From assembly GCF_902706225.1 (NCBI RefSeq), contig NZ_CACSKB010000008.1:25776-89775 (forward strand): 64,000 nucleotides of DNA, given 5' to 3'. Below are positions 25,506 through 33,506 of the stretch, piece after piece. Made by a program: the position numbers and the translations under genes. Under the pieces are notes generated by a model. The model was not told the DNA's origin and made no database searches. It saw nothing but the letters and a program-made list of their open reading frames with translations. The stretch comes from Microbacterium sp. 18062 (GTDB lineage: Bacteria > Actinomycetota > Actinomycetes > Actinomycetales > Microbacteriaceae). The stretch's first letter is position 1, and every line of letters begins with the position of its first letter.

Positions 25506-26699
25506 TCAGCCGACGGCGGGCGCCGATGCTCCGAAGTCCGCCGCCTCGCGGATGTCGTAGTGGTAGATGTCGTCGTGGGCGATTCCCGTCCGGTTCTGCT
25601 CGCCGACGGGCTTCGGGTCCCAGCTCTCCTTGAGGTGGTACTTGTCACGTCCTGCACGGGCTCGCGCGACCATCTCGTTCGCCCGGCCGACGCGCAGCGC
25701 CTCGTAGCGCGCGAGCGCCGCGGGGATGTCGCCGGGGGTGTAGTCGATCGCCGCAGCGATGGCGTAGGCGTCCTCCACCGACATGCCGGCGCCCTGACCG
25801 ATGAAGGGCGGCATCGCGTGAGCGGCATCGCCGAGCAGGGTCACGTTCCCGCGCGACCACGAGGGGATCGGGTCCCGGTCGTACAGCGCCCATTTGTAGT
25901 AGGTCGTCGACGAGGCGAGCAGCTTCAGCAGCGGTTCGTGCCAGCCCTCGAAGACGTCGAGGATCTCCGACGGGTCTGCCTCCCGGGTCCAGGATTCGCC
26001 CAGCCAGCTGTCGGTGTCGACGTGCGCGACGAAGTTCACGACGTCTCCTCGGCGGACCATGTAAGAGATGACGTGGCGCTCGGGACCCACGTACAGCATC
26101 CAATCCTTCGTCTGCACGGCGTCGGCGACCTCGTCGAAGGGCACGAGACCGCGGAAGCACACGGTTCCGGTGAAACGGGGCTCGGTCGTCTCCATGATGC
26201 TCGATCGCACAGCCGAGCGGACTCCGTCGGCGCCGATGACGAGATCGGCCTCGATCTCGCGGCCGTCATCCAAGCGCAGCACGGCGCCGCCGGCGGTGCT
26301 CTCGGCGCCCACCGCGCGGGTGCCGAGGTTCAGGATCCCGTCGGGGAGGTTCTCGGCGAGCACCTCGACGAAGTCGGCGCGGTGAAGCGAGATGTAAGGG
26401 GCTCCGAAGATGTCCGCGTACCCGCTCCGATTGACTCGGGAGACCTCGGCACCGTCGTTCCAGCGGCGGACGACCTGCCACTCGGCGTCGAAGCCGATGG
26501 CCTCGATCGCATCGCGGACTCCGAGTCCCTCATAGGCCTTGAGGGCGTTGGGCGAGAGGGTGAGCCCAGCGCCGATCTCACCGATCGCGGGCGCCTGCTC
26601 GAAGACCTGGACGTCGATTCCTCGCTTGGCCAGCGCGATGCCGGCGGTCAGGCCGCCGATCCCGCCGCCGGCGACGACGACCTTCGGTGTGCGTGTCAT
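25506..26699 (-). CDS. FAD-dependent aromatic monooxygenase (salicylate/3-hydroxybenzoate hydroxylase type)
   Basis: 397 residues: VVVAGGGIGGLTAGIALAKRG (FAD), ADLVIGADGVRSAVR (the DG motif contacting FAD and NADPH) and VTLLGDAAHAMPPFIGQGAG (FAD ribityl). Known: group A flavoprotein hydroxylases use NAD(P)H and O2 to hydroxylate phenolic acids, sometimes with decarboxylation. It lies 16 bp after a 4,5-dihydroxyphthalate-decarboxylase homologue under promoter C, so it probably acts directly before or after that decarboxylation and feeds the gentisate operon nearby. A similar enzyme at 29.2 kb is not identical. Confidence 0.85.
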   Translation of the reverse strand: MTRTPKVVVAGGGIGGLTAGIALAKRGIDVQVFEQAPAIGEIGAGLTLSPNALKAYEGLGVRDAIEAIGFDAEWQVVRRWNDGAEVSRVNRSGYADIFGAPYISLHRADFVEVLAENLPDGILNLGTRAVGAESTAGGAVLRLDDGREIEADLVIGADGVRSAVRSSIMETTEPRFTGTVCFRGLVPFDEVADAVQTKDWMLYVGPERHVISYMVRRGDVVNFVAHVDTDSWLGESWTREADPSEILDVFEGWHEPLLKLLASSTTYYKWALYDRDPIPSWSRGNVTLLGDAAHAMPPFIGQGAGMSVEDAYAIAAAIDYTPGDIPAALARYEALRVGRANEMVARARAGRDKYHLKESWDPKPVGEQNRTGIAHDDIYHYDIREAADFGASAPAVG

Positions 26700-26715
26700 T
26701 TCTCTGCTCCTTGTT

Positions 26716-27696
26716 TCAGACGACGACCGAGCTCAGGGTCTCGGATGCGAAGAGGTCCTCCAGCGCGGGTCGCTCGGCGATGAGACCCTGCTCGTGCTCG
26801 TATCTGACGAGCGTCTCGAGGTTGTTTCGGTTGGCCGGCAAGCCGTAGGACCAGTAGTCCTCGCCCATCAGCTCGATCGTGTCGAGGATGTCCTGCGACG
26901 CGAACGGGAGGCTCGTCACGAGCGCGCCGGGGTACTTCAGCGCTGCGATCGCCTGATCACGCGCCTCCGTGAACGCCTTCACGAGCGACTGGGCGATCCA
27001 GCGATCGCGCTCGTACACCTCGCGTCGGATCACGATCGTGTGCATTATCGGGAAGATCCCACTCTCTCGGAAGTAGGCCGTCTCGGCCGCGCGAGTGTCG
27101 GCGAACAGCCGCACGACGCGGGGATCGCCGTCGAGGAACTGCTGGGGCGGACGCGGCGAGTAGACGGCATCGACCTCACCGCCCAGCAGCGCTTCGCCCA
27201 GGGTGTCGTGCGCGCTGATGGGCTGCAGGTCGATGCCGCGCGGGCGGATGGCGATCTTCTCGGTCCGCCCGCGCGCGTAGAGTCCGCCGTTGCGGTACAC
27301 CACCGAATCCGCGGGCACACCGTGATAGTCGGAGAGGATGCCGCGGATCCAGACGGCAGCGGTCACCTGGAACTCGGGGATCCCGACCGTGCGGCCGACG
27401 AGGTCCTCGGGCCGTTCGATCCCCGCGTCGGCACGAACGTAGATGCCGCTGTGCCGGAAGGATTTCGAGGGGAAGACCGGGATCGCCACGAACGGCTCCC
27501 CACGCTCACGAGTGAGCAGGTAGCTGGAGAACGACATCTCCGACACGTCGAACTCCCGGTGGCTCACCATCCGGAAGAAGGTCTCCTCGGGCTGGAGCGC
27601 GATGGCGCTGAGGTCCACGCCTTCGATCCGGACATGACCGTTCAGGATGGGCAGAGTCCGGTCGTAGGCTCCGCACGCGAGCGACAGCGAAACCAT
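26716..27696 (-). CDS. 4,5-dihydroxyphthalate decarboxylase homologue (periplasmic-binding-protein fold)
   Basis: 326 residues without signal peptide. The opening LSLACGAYDRTLPILNG, then PEETFFRMVSHREFDVSEMSFSSY, AIPVFPSKSFRHSGIYV and VWIRGILSDYHGVP, follows the Pht5-type decarboxylase of Pseudomonas phthalate degradation closely. Known: the family has a binding-protein fold yet works as a cytosolic decarboxylase on ortho-dicarboxylated phenols. No phthalate dioxygenase is in the window, so the real substrate may be a hydroxy(iso)phthalate that yields a hydroxybenzoate for the downstream hydroxylases (inference). Such proteins are often misannotated as ABC substrate-binding proteins. Confidence 0.8.
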   Translation of the reverse strand: MVSLSLACGAYDRTLPILNGHVRIEGVDLSAIALQPEETFFRMVSHREFDVSEMSFSSYLLTRERGEPFVAIPVFPSKSFRHSGIYVRADAGIERPEDLVGRTVGIPEFQVTAAVWIRGILSDYHGVPADSVVYRNGGLYARGRTEKIAIRPRGIDLQPISAHDTLGEALLGGEVDAVYSPRPPQQFLDGDPRVVRLFADTRAAETAYFRESGIFPIMHTIVIRREVYERDRWIAQSLVKAFTEARDQAIAALKYPGALVTSLPFASQDILDTIELMGEDYWSYGLPANRNNLETLVRYEHEQGLIAERPALEDLFASETLSSVVV

Positions 27697-27756
27697 TCGC
27701 GACCTTCCCTTCGCTGCTCGGGGAACGGCTCGTCCATGAGCGTTCCGATCTGCGAA

Positions 27757-27827
27757 TCACGCTACGCAGGGGGATGGATGCAGGGGAAAGAGCAGTTCGG
27801 GCCGTATTCATCGGACCCCGTTATGAG
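27757..27827 (-). promoter_or_regulatory. Conserved dyad promoter C, upstream of the decarboxylase operon
   Basis: Reading the minus strand: dyad CTCAT-N11-ATGAAT (27827-27806) with AACGGGG next to its left arm, 14 bp, TCTTTCCCC (27791-27783), 17 bp, GTAGCGTGA (27765-27757) with -10 TAGCGT. Spacings are identical to promoters A and D. Confidence 0.65.
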
Positions 27828-27870
27828 CGCCGATCCACACCGCCGACACGGCGACCGCGACGCGGTGCCC

Positions 27871-28356
27871 TCAGGCGCGCTCGTGCCCGGCGACCAGGCG
27901 ACGCAGGAGCCGGATCAGCTCGGCGCGCTCGGCGGGCTCGAGCGGCGCCTGCAACTGGTCGGTCATCGCAGTGGCGGCCGCCGCGAGCCGAAGGTAGACC
28001 TCTTCGCCCTCCGGCGTCAGCTGCAGCACGTTGCGCCGCCGATCCGCCGACGAGGGCTCCGAACGCAGCCAGCCCCGCTCGGTCAGCCGATAGATGACCG
28101 ACCCCGCCGTCGAGGTGTCCAGCGACGCCGACCGAGCGATGGTCGCCTGGTCGCACGACCCGAGATGGGCGACGACGCTCAGCACGGCGAACTGGGTCGG
28201 CGTCGCGTCCTGCGACGCCTGCGCCACCTGCGACACCCACAGGGCATCGTGGATCTGGTGCGCGCGTCGGATCAGATGGCCGGGGCGGTGCTCCATGGGC
28301 GACGGGTCGGCGCCCGTATCCCGCGAGGAGGTGTCCACACCGGGGAGTCTAGCCAC
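27871..28356 (-). CDS. MarR-family regulator
   Basis: Up to 161 residues: winged helix in the middle (TPTQFAVLSVVAHLG, then TIARSASLDTSTAGSVIYRL, TERGWLRSEPSSADRR with the beta-wing DRR). The GTG at 28356 overlaps the upstream FAH stop by 8 bp. GTG 28338 or ATG 28296 are alternatives, and no start has a clear ribosome site. Known: MarR proteins release DNA on binding phenolic ligands. It closes the gentisate operon and may control it through the GATAGT dyad at 31.55 kb. Confidence 0.8.
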   Translation of the reverse strand: MARLPGVDTSSRDTGADPSPMEHRPGHLIRRAHQIHDALWVSQVAQASQDATPTQFAVLSVVAHLGSCDQATIARSASLDTSTAGSVIYRLTERGWLRSEPSSADRRRNVLQLTPEGEEVYLRLAAAATAMTDQLQAPLEPAERAELIRLLRRLVAGHERA

Positions 28357-29218
28357 GCTGCAGGGCGGTGCGCGGACCGGGGCGGTCGGCGTAGCGGATA
28401 GCGCCGTCCGCCGTGACCTCCACCCGCAGGCTGCCGACGCGATCGATACTCACCTCGACGACGTCGCCGTCGACGATCGGCCCGACGCCGGCGGGCGTTC
28501 CCGTCGCAATGACGTCTCCGGGCTCGAGGGTCATGACCGAGCTCGCATAGGCGATGAGCTCCGGCACCCCGTATATGAGCTTCGCCGTCGTCGACTCCTG
28601 CCGGAGGCCGCCGTTCACGGTCAGCCGCAGGCCGAGGTCGCCGTCGCTCCCGAGCTCGTCCGCCGTCACGACGAGCGGCCCCAGGGGGGTGAACGTGTCG
28701 AATGACTTCCGGGTAGATCGGTCCTCGGTCGAGCGCACGGTGATGTCCAGCGCGCACGTGTAGCCGAAGACGTGTGCGCGCGCGCTCTCGAGTGAGATGT
28801 CGCGGCCGCCGCGGCCGATCACGACGGCGAGCTCGCCCTCGTGATCGGTCCTCTTGTCGAGGTAGGGCAGTCGGATGGTGCCCCCGGGTGCGAGCACGGA
28901 CGTGCCCGCCTTCAGGAACACGCCCCACTCGACCACGGTGGACGAGTCCGGCATCTCGTCCACGTGCTCGAAGTAGTTCGCGGGCGCTCCGATGATCTTC
29001 CCCGGACGCGGCAGCGGCGCCTCCCACTCGATGCCCTCGAGCGGAAACGCGGGGGCGGCGGCGACATCGTCGGCGTCGAGCGCCGCCCCCGACCGGATGA
29101 GGGCGGCGAGCGCCCCTCCGACGCCGGCCGCCTCGATCGGCACGAGAGCCGAGGCGTCGTGGACGAGGTCGCCCACGACGACGCCGAGCCGGCCGCCGCC
29201 GAAGAGCCCGAGCCTCAC
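28349..29218 (-). CDS. Fumarylacetoacetate-hydrolase family enzyme (maleyl-/fumarylpyruvate hydrolase)
   Basis: 289 residues with the FAH fold: PGKIIGAPANYFEH, the metal-binding DHEGELAVVIGR (E-x-E), GYTCALDITVR with the third ligand Asp, and GDVIATGTPAGVGP. Known: FAH-family enzymes split fumarylpyruvate into fumarate and pyruvate, or act directly on maleylpyruvate. It is ATGA-coupled to the monooxygenase upstream and lies two genes after gentisate dioxygenase. Since no isomerase is present in the window, direct hydrolysis of maleylpyruvate is possible. Confidence 0.85.
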   Translation of the reverse strand: MRLGLFGGGRLGVVVGDLVHDASALVPIEAAGVGGALAALIRSGAALDADDVAAAPAFPLEGIEWEAPLPRPGKIIGAPANYFEHVDEMPDSSTVVEWGVFLKAGTSVLAPGGTIRLPYLDKRTDHEGELAVVIGRGGRDISLESARAHVFGYTCALDITVRSTEDRSTRKSFDTFTPLGPLVVTADELGSDGDLGLRLTVNGGLRQESTTAKLIYGVPELIAYASSVMTLEPGDVIATGTPAGVGPIVDGDVVEVSIDRVGSLRVEVTADGAIRYADRPGPRTALQRG

Positions 29219-30462
29219 GATCGGCGACCCAGCACGCGCTCGGTCCCGGGGATCGCCTCATACACATCGCGGGAGTCGGGGACCGGCGGGATCGGAAGCG
29301 ACGCGTCACCGTAGAGCCAGTCGAGGTGGTCGAGCCCGGTGTCGCCGATCGCGCCGAGCATCTGATCTCGGACGGCGGCCTCGGCGGCCTCGACATGCGT
29401 GAGCTCGCCCCACCACCGCGACCCGCGTTGGACCGCGGCCGTGCGCGGGTAACGGATCTGCTCGAACCGCTCCAGCGGCTGCGAGAGGTCGTCAGCCTCG
29501 GACAGCAGGCCGGCGAGCACGACGGCGTCCTCGAGAGCCTGGCAGGCGCCCTGGGCGAAGTACTGGTGCGCCGAATGCGCCGCGTCGCCGATCAGCAGGA
29601 ACCGGCCTTGCGTCCAACCCGGACGCGGATCGCGGTCGAACTGCACCCACTTCTTCGTCCGGTCCAGGTTCGCGATCGCGGCCCGCACGACGGGATTCGC
29701 AGTCGCGAACACCTCGTCGAGCTCCTCGGCCGTCCCCCACGCGTCGCTGCCCACCGGTCCGCGGACGCTGCGGAAGGAGCAGACGAGGTTCATCTCCTCA
29801 CCGCCGCGGATCGGATAGTGCATCACGTGGTGGTGCGGACCCGTCTGCAGCGTCACGGCGTTCTCGAACTCGGGAGTGCGTGGGAACGTTCCCCTGTAGA
29901 TCACGTAGGTGGACGCGAGCGGCGGCGAGTCGTCGCCGAGGATCTCACGCACGCGCGATCGGATGCCATCGGCCCCGACCAGCACCTCGGCGGAGGCCGT
30001 GGTCCCGTCGGCGAAGACGGCGGTGACGACGTCGGCGTCCTGCGTCGCCGACACGAGCTCCTTTCCCGGATGCACCGCGACCAGCCCCGTGTCGACGGCC
30101 GCCTTCATCAGGCCCGACAGCAGGTCTCCGCGATGCATGACCCGGTAGGGGGACCCGTATCGCTCAGGGAAGCTCGACAGGTCGATCGAGATGATCTCCT
30201 CGCCCGAGTCGATCGAGCGCATGACCGCACGCTCCGGGAGGACCGCCTTCACCGTGAGGTGCTCGAGCACTCCGAGATCCGCGAGGATACGTCCGGCGTT
30301 GGGGCCCACCTGCAGGCCTGCGCCGACCTCACCGATGTCCGGTGCACGCTCGTAGACGGCGACCGTGATGCCCTTCTTGGCGAGCGCGAGCGCGGTGGCG
30401 ATGCCACCGATGCCGCATCCGATCACCGCGACCCGCGCGGCCTGCTCCGGTGCGGCGCTCAC
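29215..30462 (-). CDS. FAD-dependent monooxygenase (3-hydroxybenzoate 6-hydroxylase or salicylate 5-type)
   Basis: 415 residues: VIGCGIGGIATALALAKKG (FAD), VLVGADGIRSRVR (DG motif) and FLLIGDAAHSAHQYFAQGA. Known: 3-hydroxybenzoate 6-hydroxylases of this family make gentisate with NADH and O2. It is ATGA-coupled on both sides, to gentisate 1,2-dioxygenase (30459) and the FAH hydrolase (29218). Production of gentisate is therefore the most probable function, but substrate choice among hydroxybenzoates cannot be read here. Confidence 0.86.
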   Translation of the reverse strand: MSAAPEQAARVAVIGCGIGGIATALALAKKGITVAVYERAPDIGEVGAGLQVGPNAGRILADLGVLEHLTVKAVLPERAVMRSIDSGEEIISIDLSSFPERYGSPYRVMHRGDLLSGLMKAAVDTGLVAVHPGKELVSATQDADVVTAVFADGTTASAEVLVGADGIRSRVREILGDDSPPLASTYVIYRGTFPRTPEFENAVTLQTGPHHHVMHYPIRGGEEMNLVCSFRSVRGPVGSDAWGTAEELDEVFATANPVVRAAIANLDRTKKWVQFDRDPRPGWTQGRFLLIGDAAHSAHQYFAQGACQALEDAVVLAGLLSEADDLSQPLERFEQIRYPRTAAVQRGSRWWGELTHVEAAEAAVRDQMLGAIGDTGLDHLDWLYGDASLPIPPVPDSRDVYEAIPGTERVLGRRS

Positions 30463-31517
30463 AGCTGCGGGTACTCGTCGCGGACCTCACGGCGCACGAG
30501 GTCGAACGGCTCGTAGATCGGCCAGTCGCTGAGGGAGTACAGGACCGCGTCACCCTGATCGGCGATGTGCTGATACCAGTGCCACGACGGGACGACGAAG
30601 AAGTCGTTCTCCTCCCAGTCGAAGCGCTCGCCGTTGATGATCGAGTGGCCGCCGCCCTCGAGCACGCAGAAGATCTTGCTCGGTGTGTGGCGTTCCGGCT
30701 TGGATGCGCCGCCCTCGGGGATGTACGAGAGGTACGACGAGATCGTGGGGATGACGGGTCCGCCGGTCAGCGGGTTCACGTACTCGAGGGTCGATCCCGA
30801 CGTCGGCGATCCCTCTACCTCCCACAGGCGCAGGAGGGCCGGCCGCGTCGTCGAGTAGGCGTACTTGTTCAAGGGCGAGTGCTTGCGCGTCCACGTGCTG
30901 TGCGCCGGCACCAGACCGACACCGTATTCCGCGACGCTGGCATCCTGGGGCCGGGTGAGGTCCTGCAGCTGCTCGTTCGGGTACTCCTCCGCGAACTGCG
31001 CGTGCTGTCCGCGGACGAACGGCACGTCGAGGCCGTCGAGCCAGATCATCGGCTCGTCGCCCGGGTGACGGTGGTCGTGCCACGACACCGGCGGTGTGAG
31101 GACCAGGTCACCGCGCTCCATCCAGACCGGCTCACCCTCGACGGTCGTGATGCCGCCGCCTCGCAGCATGAGGCGGATGGCGCTGGGTGTGTGGCGGTGC
31201 GCGGGAGCCGTCTCACCGGGCAGCACCATCTGGTAGCCGGCGACGAGGTTATGGCTTGTACCGAAGACACGCTTCGGGTTGGACGCATTGAACGCGCGAC
31301 GCTCGGCGTCGTCGGGGCTGATGAACTCCGCGGCCTTCTCCAGGAGCGGCCAGAGGTCGCGCGCGTGCCAGACGTACGGAACCTCGTCGAGGGTCGGCTC
31401 CGGCGCGAGCGTCCCGGGAATGGTCCACAGCGCCTTGACGTGCTGGGCGGCGAGCGCCTCGTAGAACTCCGGGTGGGCCGCTTCCGCGTCAGGAATGATG
31501 CTGGTGGGGGTGGACAT
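30459..31517 (-). CDS. Gentisate 1,2-dioxygenase (bicupin)
   Basis: 352 residues in two cupin halves. The first has PAHRHTPSAIRLMLRG and GDLVLTPPVSWHDH, carrying the Fe(II) histidines. The second has PERHTPSKIFCVLEG and ENDFFVVPSWHWYQH. Known: the enzyme opens gentisate between C1 and C2 to maleylpyruvate. The start at 31517 has AAGGAG 8-9 bp upstream. It is the first gene of the operon gentisate dioxygenase - monooxygenase - FAH hydrolase - MarR. 1-Hydroxy-2-naphthoate or salicylate dioxygenase is a possible alternative within the same family. Confidence 0.88.
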   Translation of the reverse strand: MSTPTSIIPDAEAAHPEFYEALAAQHVKALWTIPGTLAPEPTLDEVPYVWHARDLWPLLEKAAEFISPDDAERRAFNASNPKRVFGTSHNLVAGYQMVLPGETAPAHRHTPSAIRLMLRGGGITTVEGEPVWMERGDLVLTPPVSWHDHRHPGDEPMIWLDGLDVPFVRGQHAQFAEEYPNEQLQDLTRPQDASVAEYGVGLVPAHSTWTRKHSPLNKYAYSTTRPALLRLWEVEGSPTSGSTLEYVNPLTGGPVIPTISSYLSYIPEGGASKPERHTPSKIFCVLEGGGHSIINGERFDWEENDFFVVPSWHWYQHIADQGDAVLYSLSDWPIYEPFDLVRREVRDEYPQL

Positions 31518-31544
31518 GACGGTCTCCTTCGTCGTCGGTCGCCA

Positions 31545-31566
31545 GATAGTACGTTGACGGACTATC
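31545..31566. promoter_or_regulatory. GATAGT-N10-ACTATC operator in the divergent gentisate/DLH region
   Basis: A perfect 6-bp dyad with a 10-bp spacer at 31545-31566, in the 110-bp space between gentisate dioxygenase (starts 31517) and dienelactone hydrolase (starts 31628). One helical turn between half-site centres fits a dimeric MarR or LysR protein, both of which are encoded close by. Confidence 0.5.
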
Positions 31567-31627
31567 CGTGCACAAGTAAGTTTGGAAAGGAACACGGCGT
31601 CGTGTCAAGAGAAAGGGGAACCGCCGG

Positions 31628-32392
31628 ATGTCGATCGAGGATCTGCCCGAGAATCTCCAGCACCTGCTGACCACCGTCTCGCCGCGACATGACCGCCCCA
31701 TCGCGGTCCACGATGTGGAGTACCTGCACGGCGCGACCCCTTTGCGCGGATTCATCGCCGAACCCGAGGGCGGGAGCCCGAAGGCGGTGCTCGTCTTCCA
31801 CGCCTGGATGGGGCCGGGCCCCTACGTCGAGGCCCGAGCCCGGATGATCGCGGGCCTGGGTTACACGGTCTTCGCCGGCGACGTCTACGGAGACGGCGTG
31901 CGCCCGGCGACGATCCCCGAGATGCGCGCGGAATCGCAGAAGTACTACGCGGATCTGCCGCTCATGCGCGGCCGCGCGCAGGCGGCCTTCGATGCGCTCA
32001 CCGATCGAGGGTTCACCCCCGACGACATCCTCGTCATCGGGTACTGCTTCGGCGGTACGGTCGCCCTGGAGCACGCCCGTACGGGCCAGCGATCCGCCGG
32101 CGTCGTCTCGTTCCACGGTCGACTCATCACGCAAGATCCACCCGAGGTCCAGGCGATCGCAGCGCCCGTGCTGATCCTCACGGGCGGGTCGGACCCGATC
32201 GCCCCCGACGAGGACGTCAAGGCCTTCGCCGACGAGCTGCGCACCGCGCCCGAGGTGGACTGGCAGATCTCGGTGTACTCGGGCGCGCCGCACGCGTTCA
32301 CGGTCCCCGGAGACATGTACCGCGAGAAGGCGGATGCCCGTAGCTGGCGCGCCTTCGTCGACTTCGCCGACGAGGTGGCGCCGATCGTCTGA
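31628..32392 (+). CDS. Dienelactone hydrolase family enzyme
   Basis: 254 residues with the Cys-Asp-His triad: Cys140 in GYCFGG, Asp189 in GGSDPI and His222 in GAPHAFT. Known: DLH opens dienelactone in chloro-catechol pathways, and many relatives are broad ester or lactone hydrolases. It is divergent from the gentisate operon, without any chlorocatechol gene nearby. A role on an aromatic ester or a ring-fission lactone is more likely than chloroaromatic breakdown. AAAGGGGAA precedes the ATG. Confidence 0.85.
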   Translation: MSIEDLPENLQHLLTTVSPRHDRPIAVHDVEYLHGATPLRGFIAEPEGGSPKAVLVFHAWMGPGPYVEARARMIAGLGYTVFAGDVYGDGVRPATIPEMRAESQKYYADLPLMRGRAQAAFDALTDRGFTPDDILVIGYCFGGTVALEHARTGQRSAGVVSFHGRLITQDPPEVQAIAAPVLILTGGSDPIAPDEDVKAFADELRTAPEVDWQISVYSGAPHAFTVPGDMYREKADARSWRAFVDFADEVAPIV

Positions 32393-32477
32393 GCCCGAAC
32401 GCGGTACGCCGCGCAGGCAGTCCCCAGCGAGCACGGCTATGCTCGGAGGGACTCAGGCAAAGGCGATGGGTGTGTAG

Positions 32478-33374
32478 ATGAACGTGGAGATACGTCACCT
32501 CCGACAGTTCCTTGCTGTCGCGGAGGAACTCCATTTCAGCCGTGCCGCCGACCGACTGCATCTGGCCCAGCCCGCTCTGAGCGCCAACATCCGAAAGCTC
32601 GAGGAATCCCTCCAGCTGCGCCTGTTCGCACGCAGCACGCGCCAGGTCGAACTCACCAACGAAGGTCAGGCCTTCGCCGAGCATGCGCGGATCGCCGTCG
32701 AGAGCTACGACCGGGCACTGGAGGCCGCCACCCACCTCCGGCGCGGCGGAACCGGGCCCGTGACACTCGGCGTGTACTCGGCGGTGAGCACCGAGGTCAA
32801 ACGCGCGATCGTCAATCGCCTCCGCGAGATCAACCCCGATATCGAGCTCACCATCGTGGCCGAGAGCTCGAGCAAGCTCGTCGAAGCCGTTCTCGAGCGC
32901 CGCATCGACGCGGCACTGTGCGTCGCGCCGACGGGAGCCGCGAATCTGCACCGTCTCCTCATCACCAATGAGGCGATGGTCGTGGCGCTGCCGGAAGATC
33001 ATCCGCTCGCCGGCAGGTCGTCGGTCGGCCTCAGCGAACTGGCGGAGGAGGCCTGGATCCTCCCGAGCAACCGCGCCTTCCGGGAGGGCTCGGCGCTGCA
33101 CCGCCTCAGCGCCCAGGCAGGGTTCACGATCCGTGTGGCCGAAGAGGTCTCAGACTTCGACGAGCACTTCACAGGGGTGGCGGCTGGCCACGGGATCGAG
33201 GTCGTCCCCGAGAGCTTCGCCGGCCGGCTGCGGGAAGGCGTCGTGATCCTGCCGATCGACAACGTGGTGCTTCCGATCTACCTCATCGGACGCTCGGACG
33301 ACTCCTCGCCGACCCTGTCGACGGTCTTCGACGCGGTGGTCGACGCCACCGAGGACACGCTCATCCAGATCTGA
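32478..33374 (+). CDS. LysR-family regulator
   Basis: 298 residues: N-terminal helix-turn-helix (RHLRQFLAVAEELHFSRAADRL, then QPALSANIRKLEESL) and a two-lobed effector domain (VTLGVYSAVSTEV onward). It resembles the BenM/CatR group in the N-terminal 90 residues. Known: these activate aromatic-degradation operons on binding intermediates. It lies between dienelactone hydrolase and the FAD oxidase unit. A -10 box TATGCT at about 32440 may drive it. It is a possible, but unproven, candidate for the activator of the shared dyad promoters. Confidence 0.85.
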   Translation: MNVEIRHLRQFLAVAEELHFSRAADRLHLAQPALSANIRKLEESLQLRLFARSTRQVELTNEGQAFAEHARIAVESYDRALEAATHLRRGGTGPVTLGVYSAVSTEVKRAIVNRLREINPDIELTIVAESSSKLVEAVLERRIDAALCVAPTGAANLHRLLITNEAMVVALPEDHPLAGRSSVGLSELAEEAWILPSNRAFREGSALHRLSAQAGFTIRVAEEVSDFDEHFTGVAAGHGIEVVPESFAGRLREGVVILPIDNVVLPIYLIGRSDDSSPTLSTVFDAVVDATEDTLIQI

Positions 33375-33383
33375 GTGCGCGCA

Positions 33384-33456
33384 CTCATCATCGATCCCGC
33401 ATGAATGCCGGGGTGGATTGGTCTTTCCCTCCTCGGGATCCGCGCCCCTAGGCTGA
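33384..33456 (+). promoter_or_regulatory. Conserved dyad promoter B, upstream of the FAD oxidase
   Basis: Dyad CTCAT ... ATGAAT at 33384-33406 (one base longer than in C-E), 15 bp, TCTTTCCCT at 33422-33430, 17 bp, CTAGGCTGA at 33448-33456 with -10 TAGGCT. The 9-mer TCTTTCCCT is identical to promoter A. Confidence 0.6.
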
Positions 33457-33506
33457 CCTCCGTCTGGCAGCACGGGCGCATGGGCGCGCCCGCAGAGAGG
33501 GAACCC

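Noticed and set aside
26716..27696. ABC substrate-binding (NMT1/SsuA-like) protein
   Set aside because: There is no signal peptide or adjacent transporter gene, and the motifs follow 4,5-dihydroxyphthalate decarboxylase, which has the same fold.
31628..32392. Part of a chlorocatechol (modified ortho) pathway
   Set aside because: No chlorocatechol dioxygenase, cycloisomerase or maleylacetate reductase is present.
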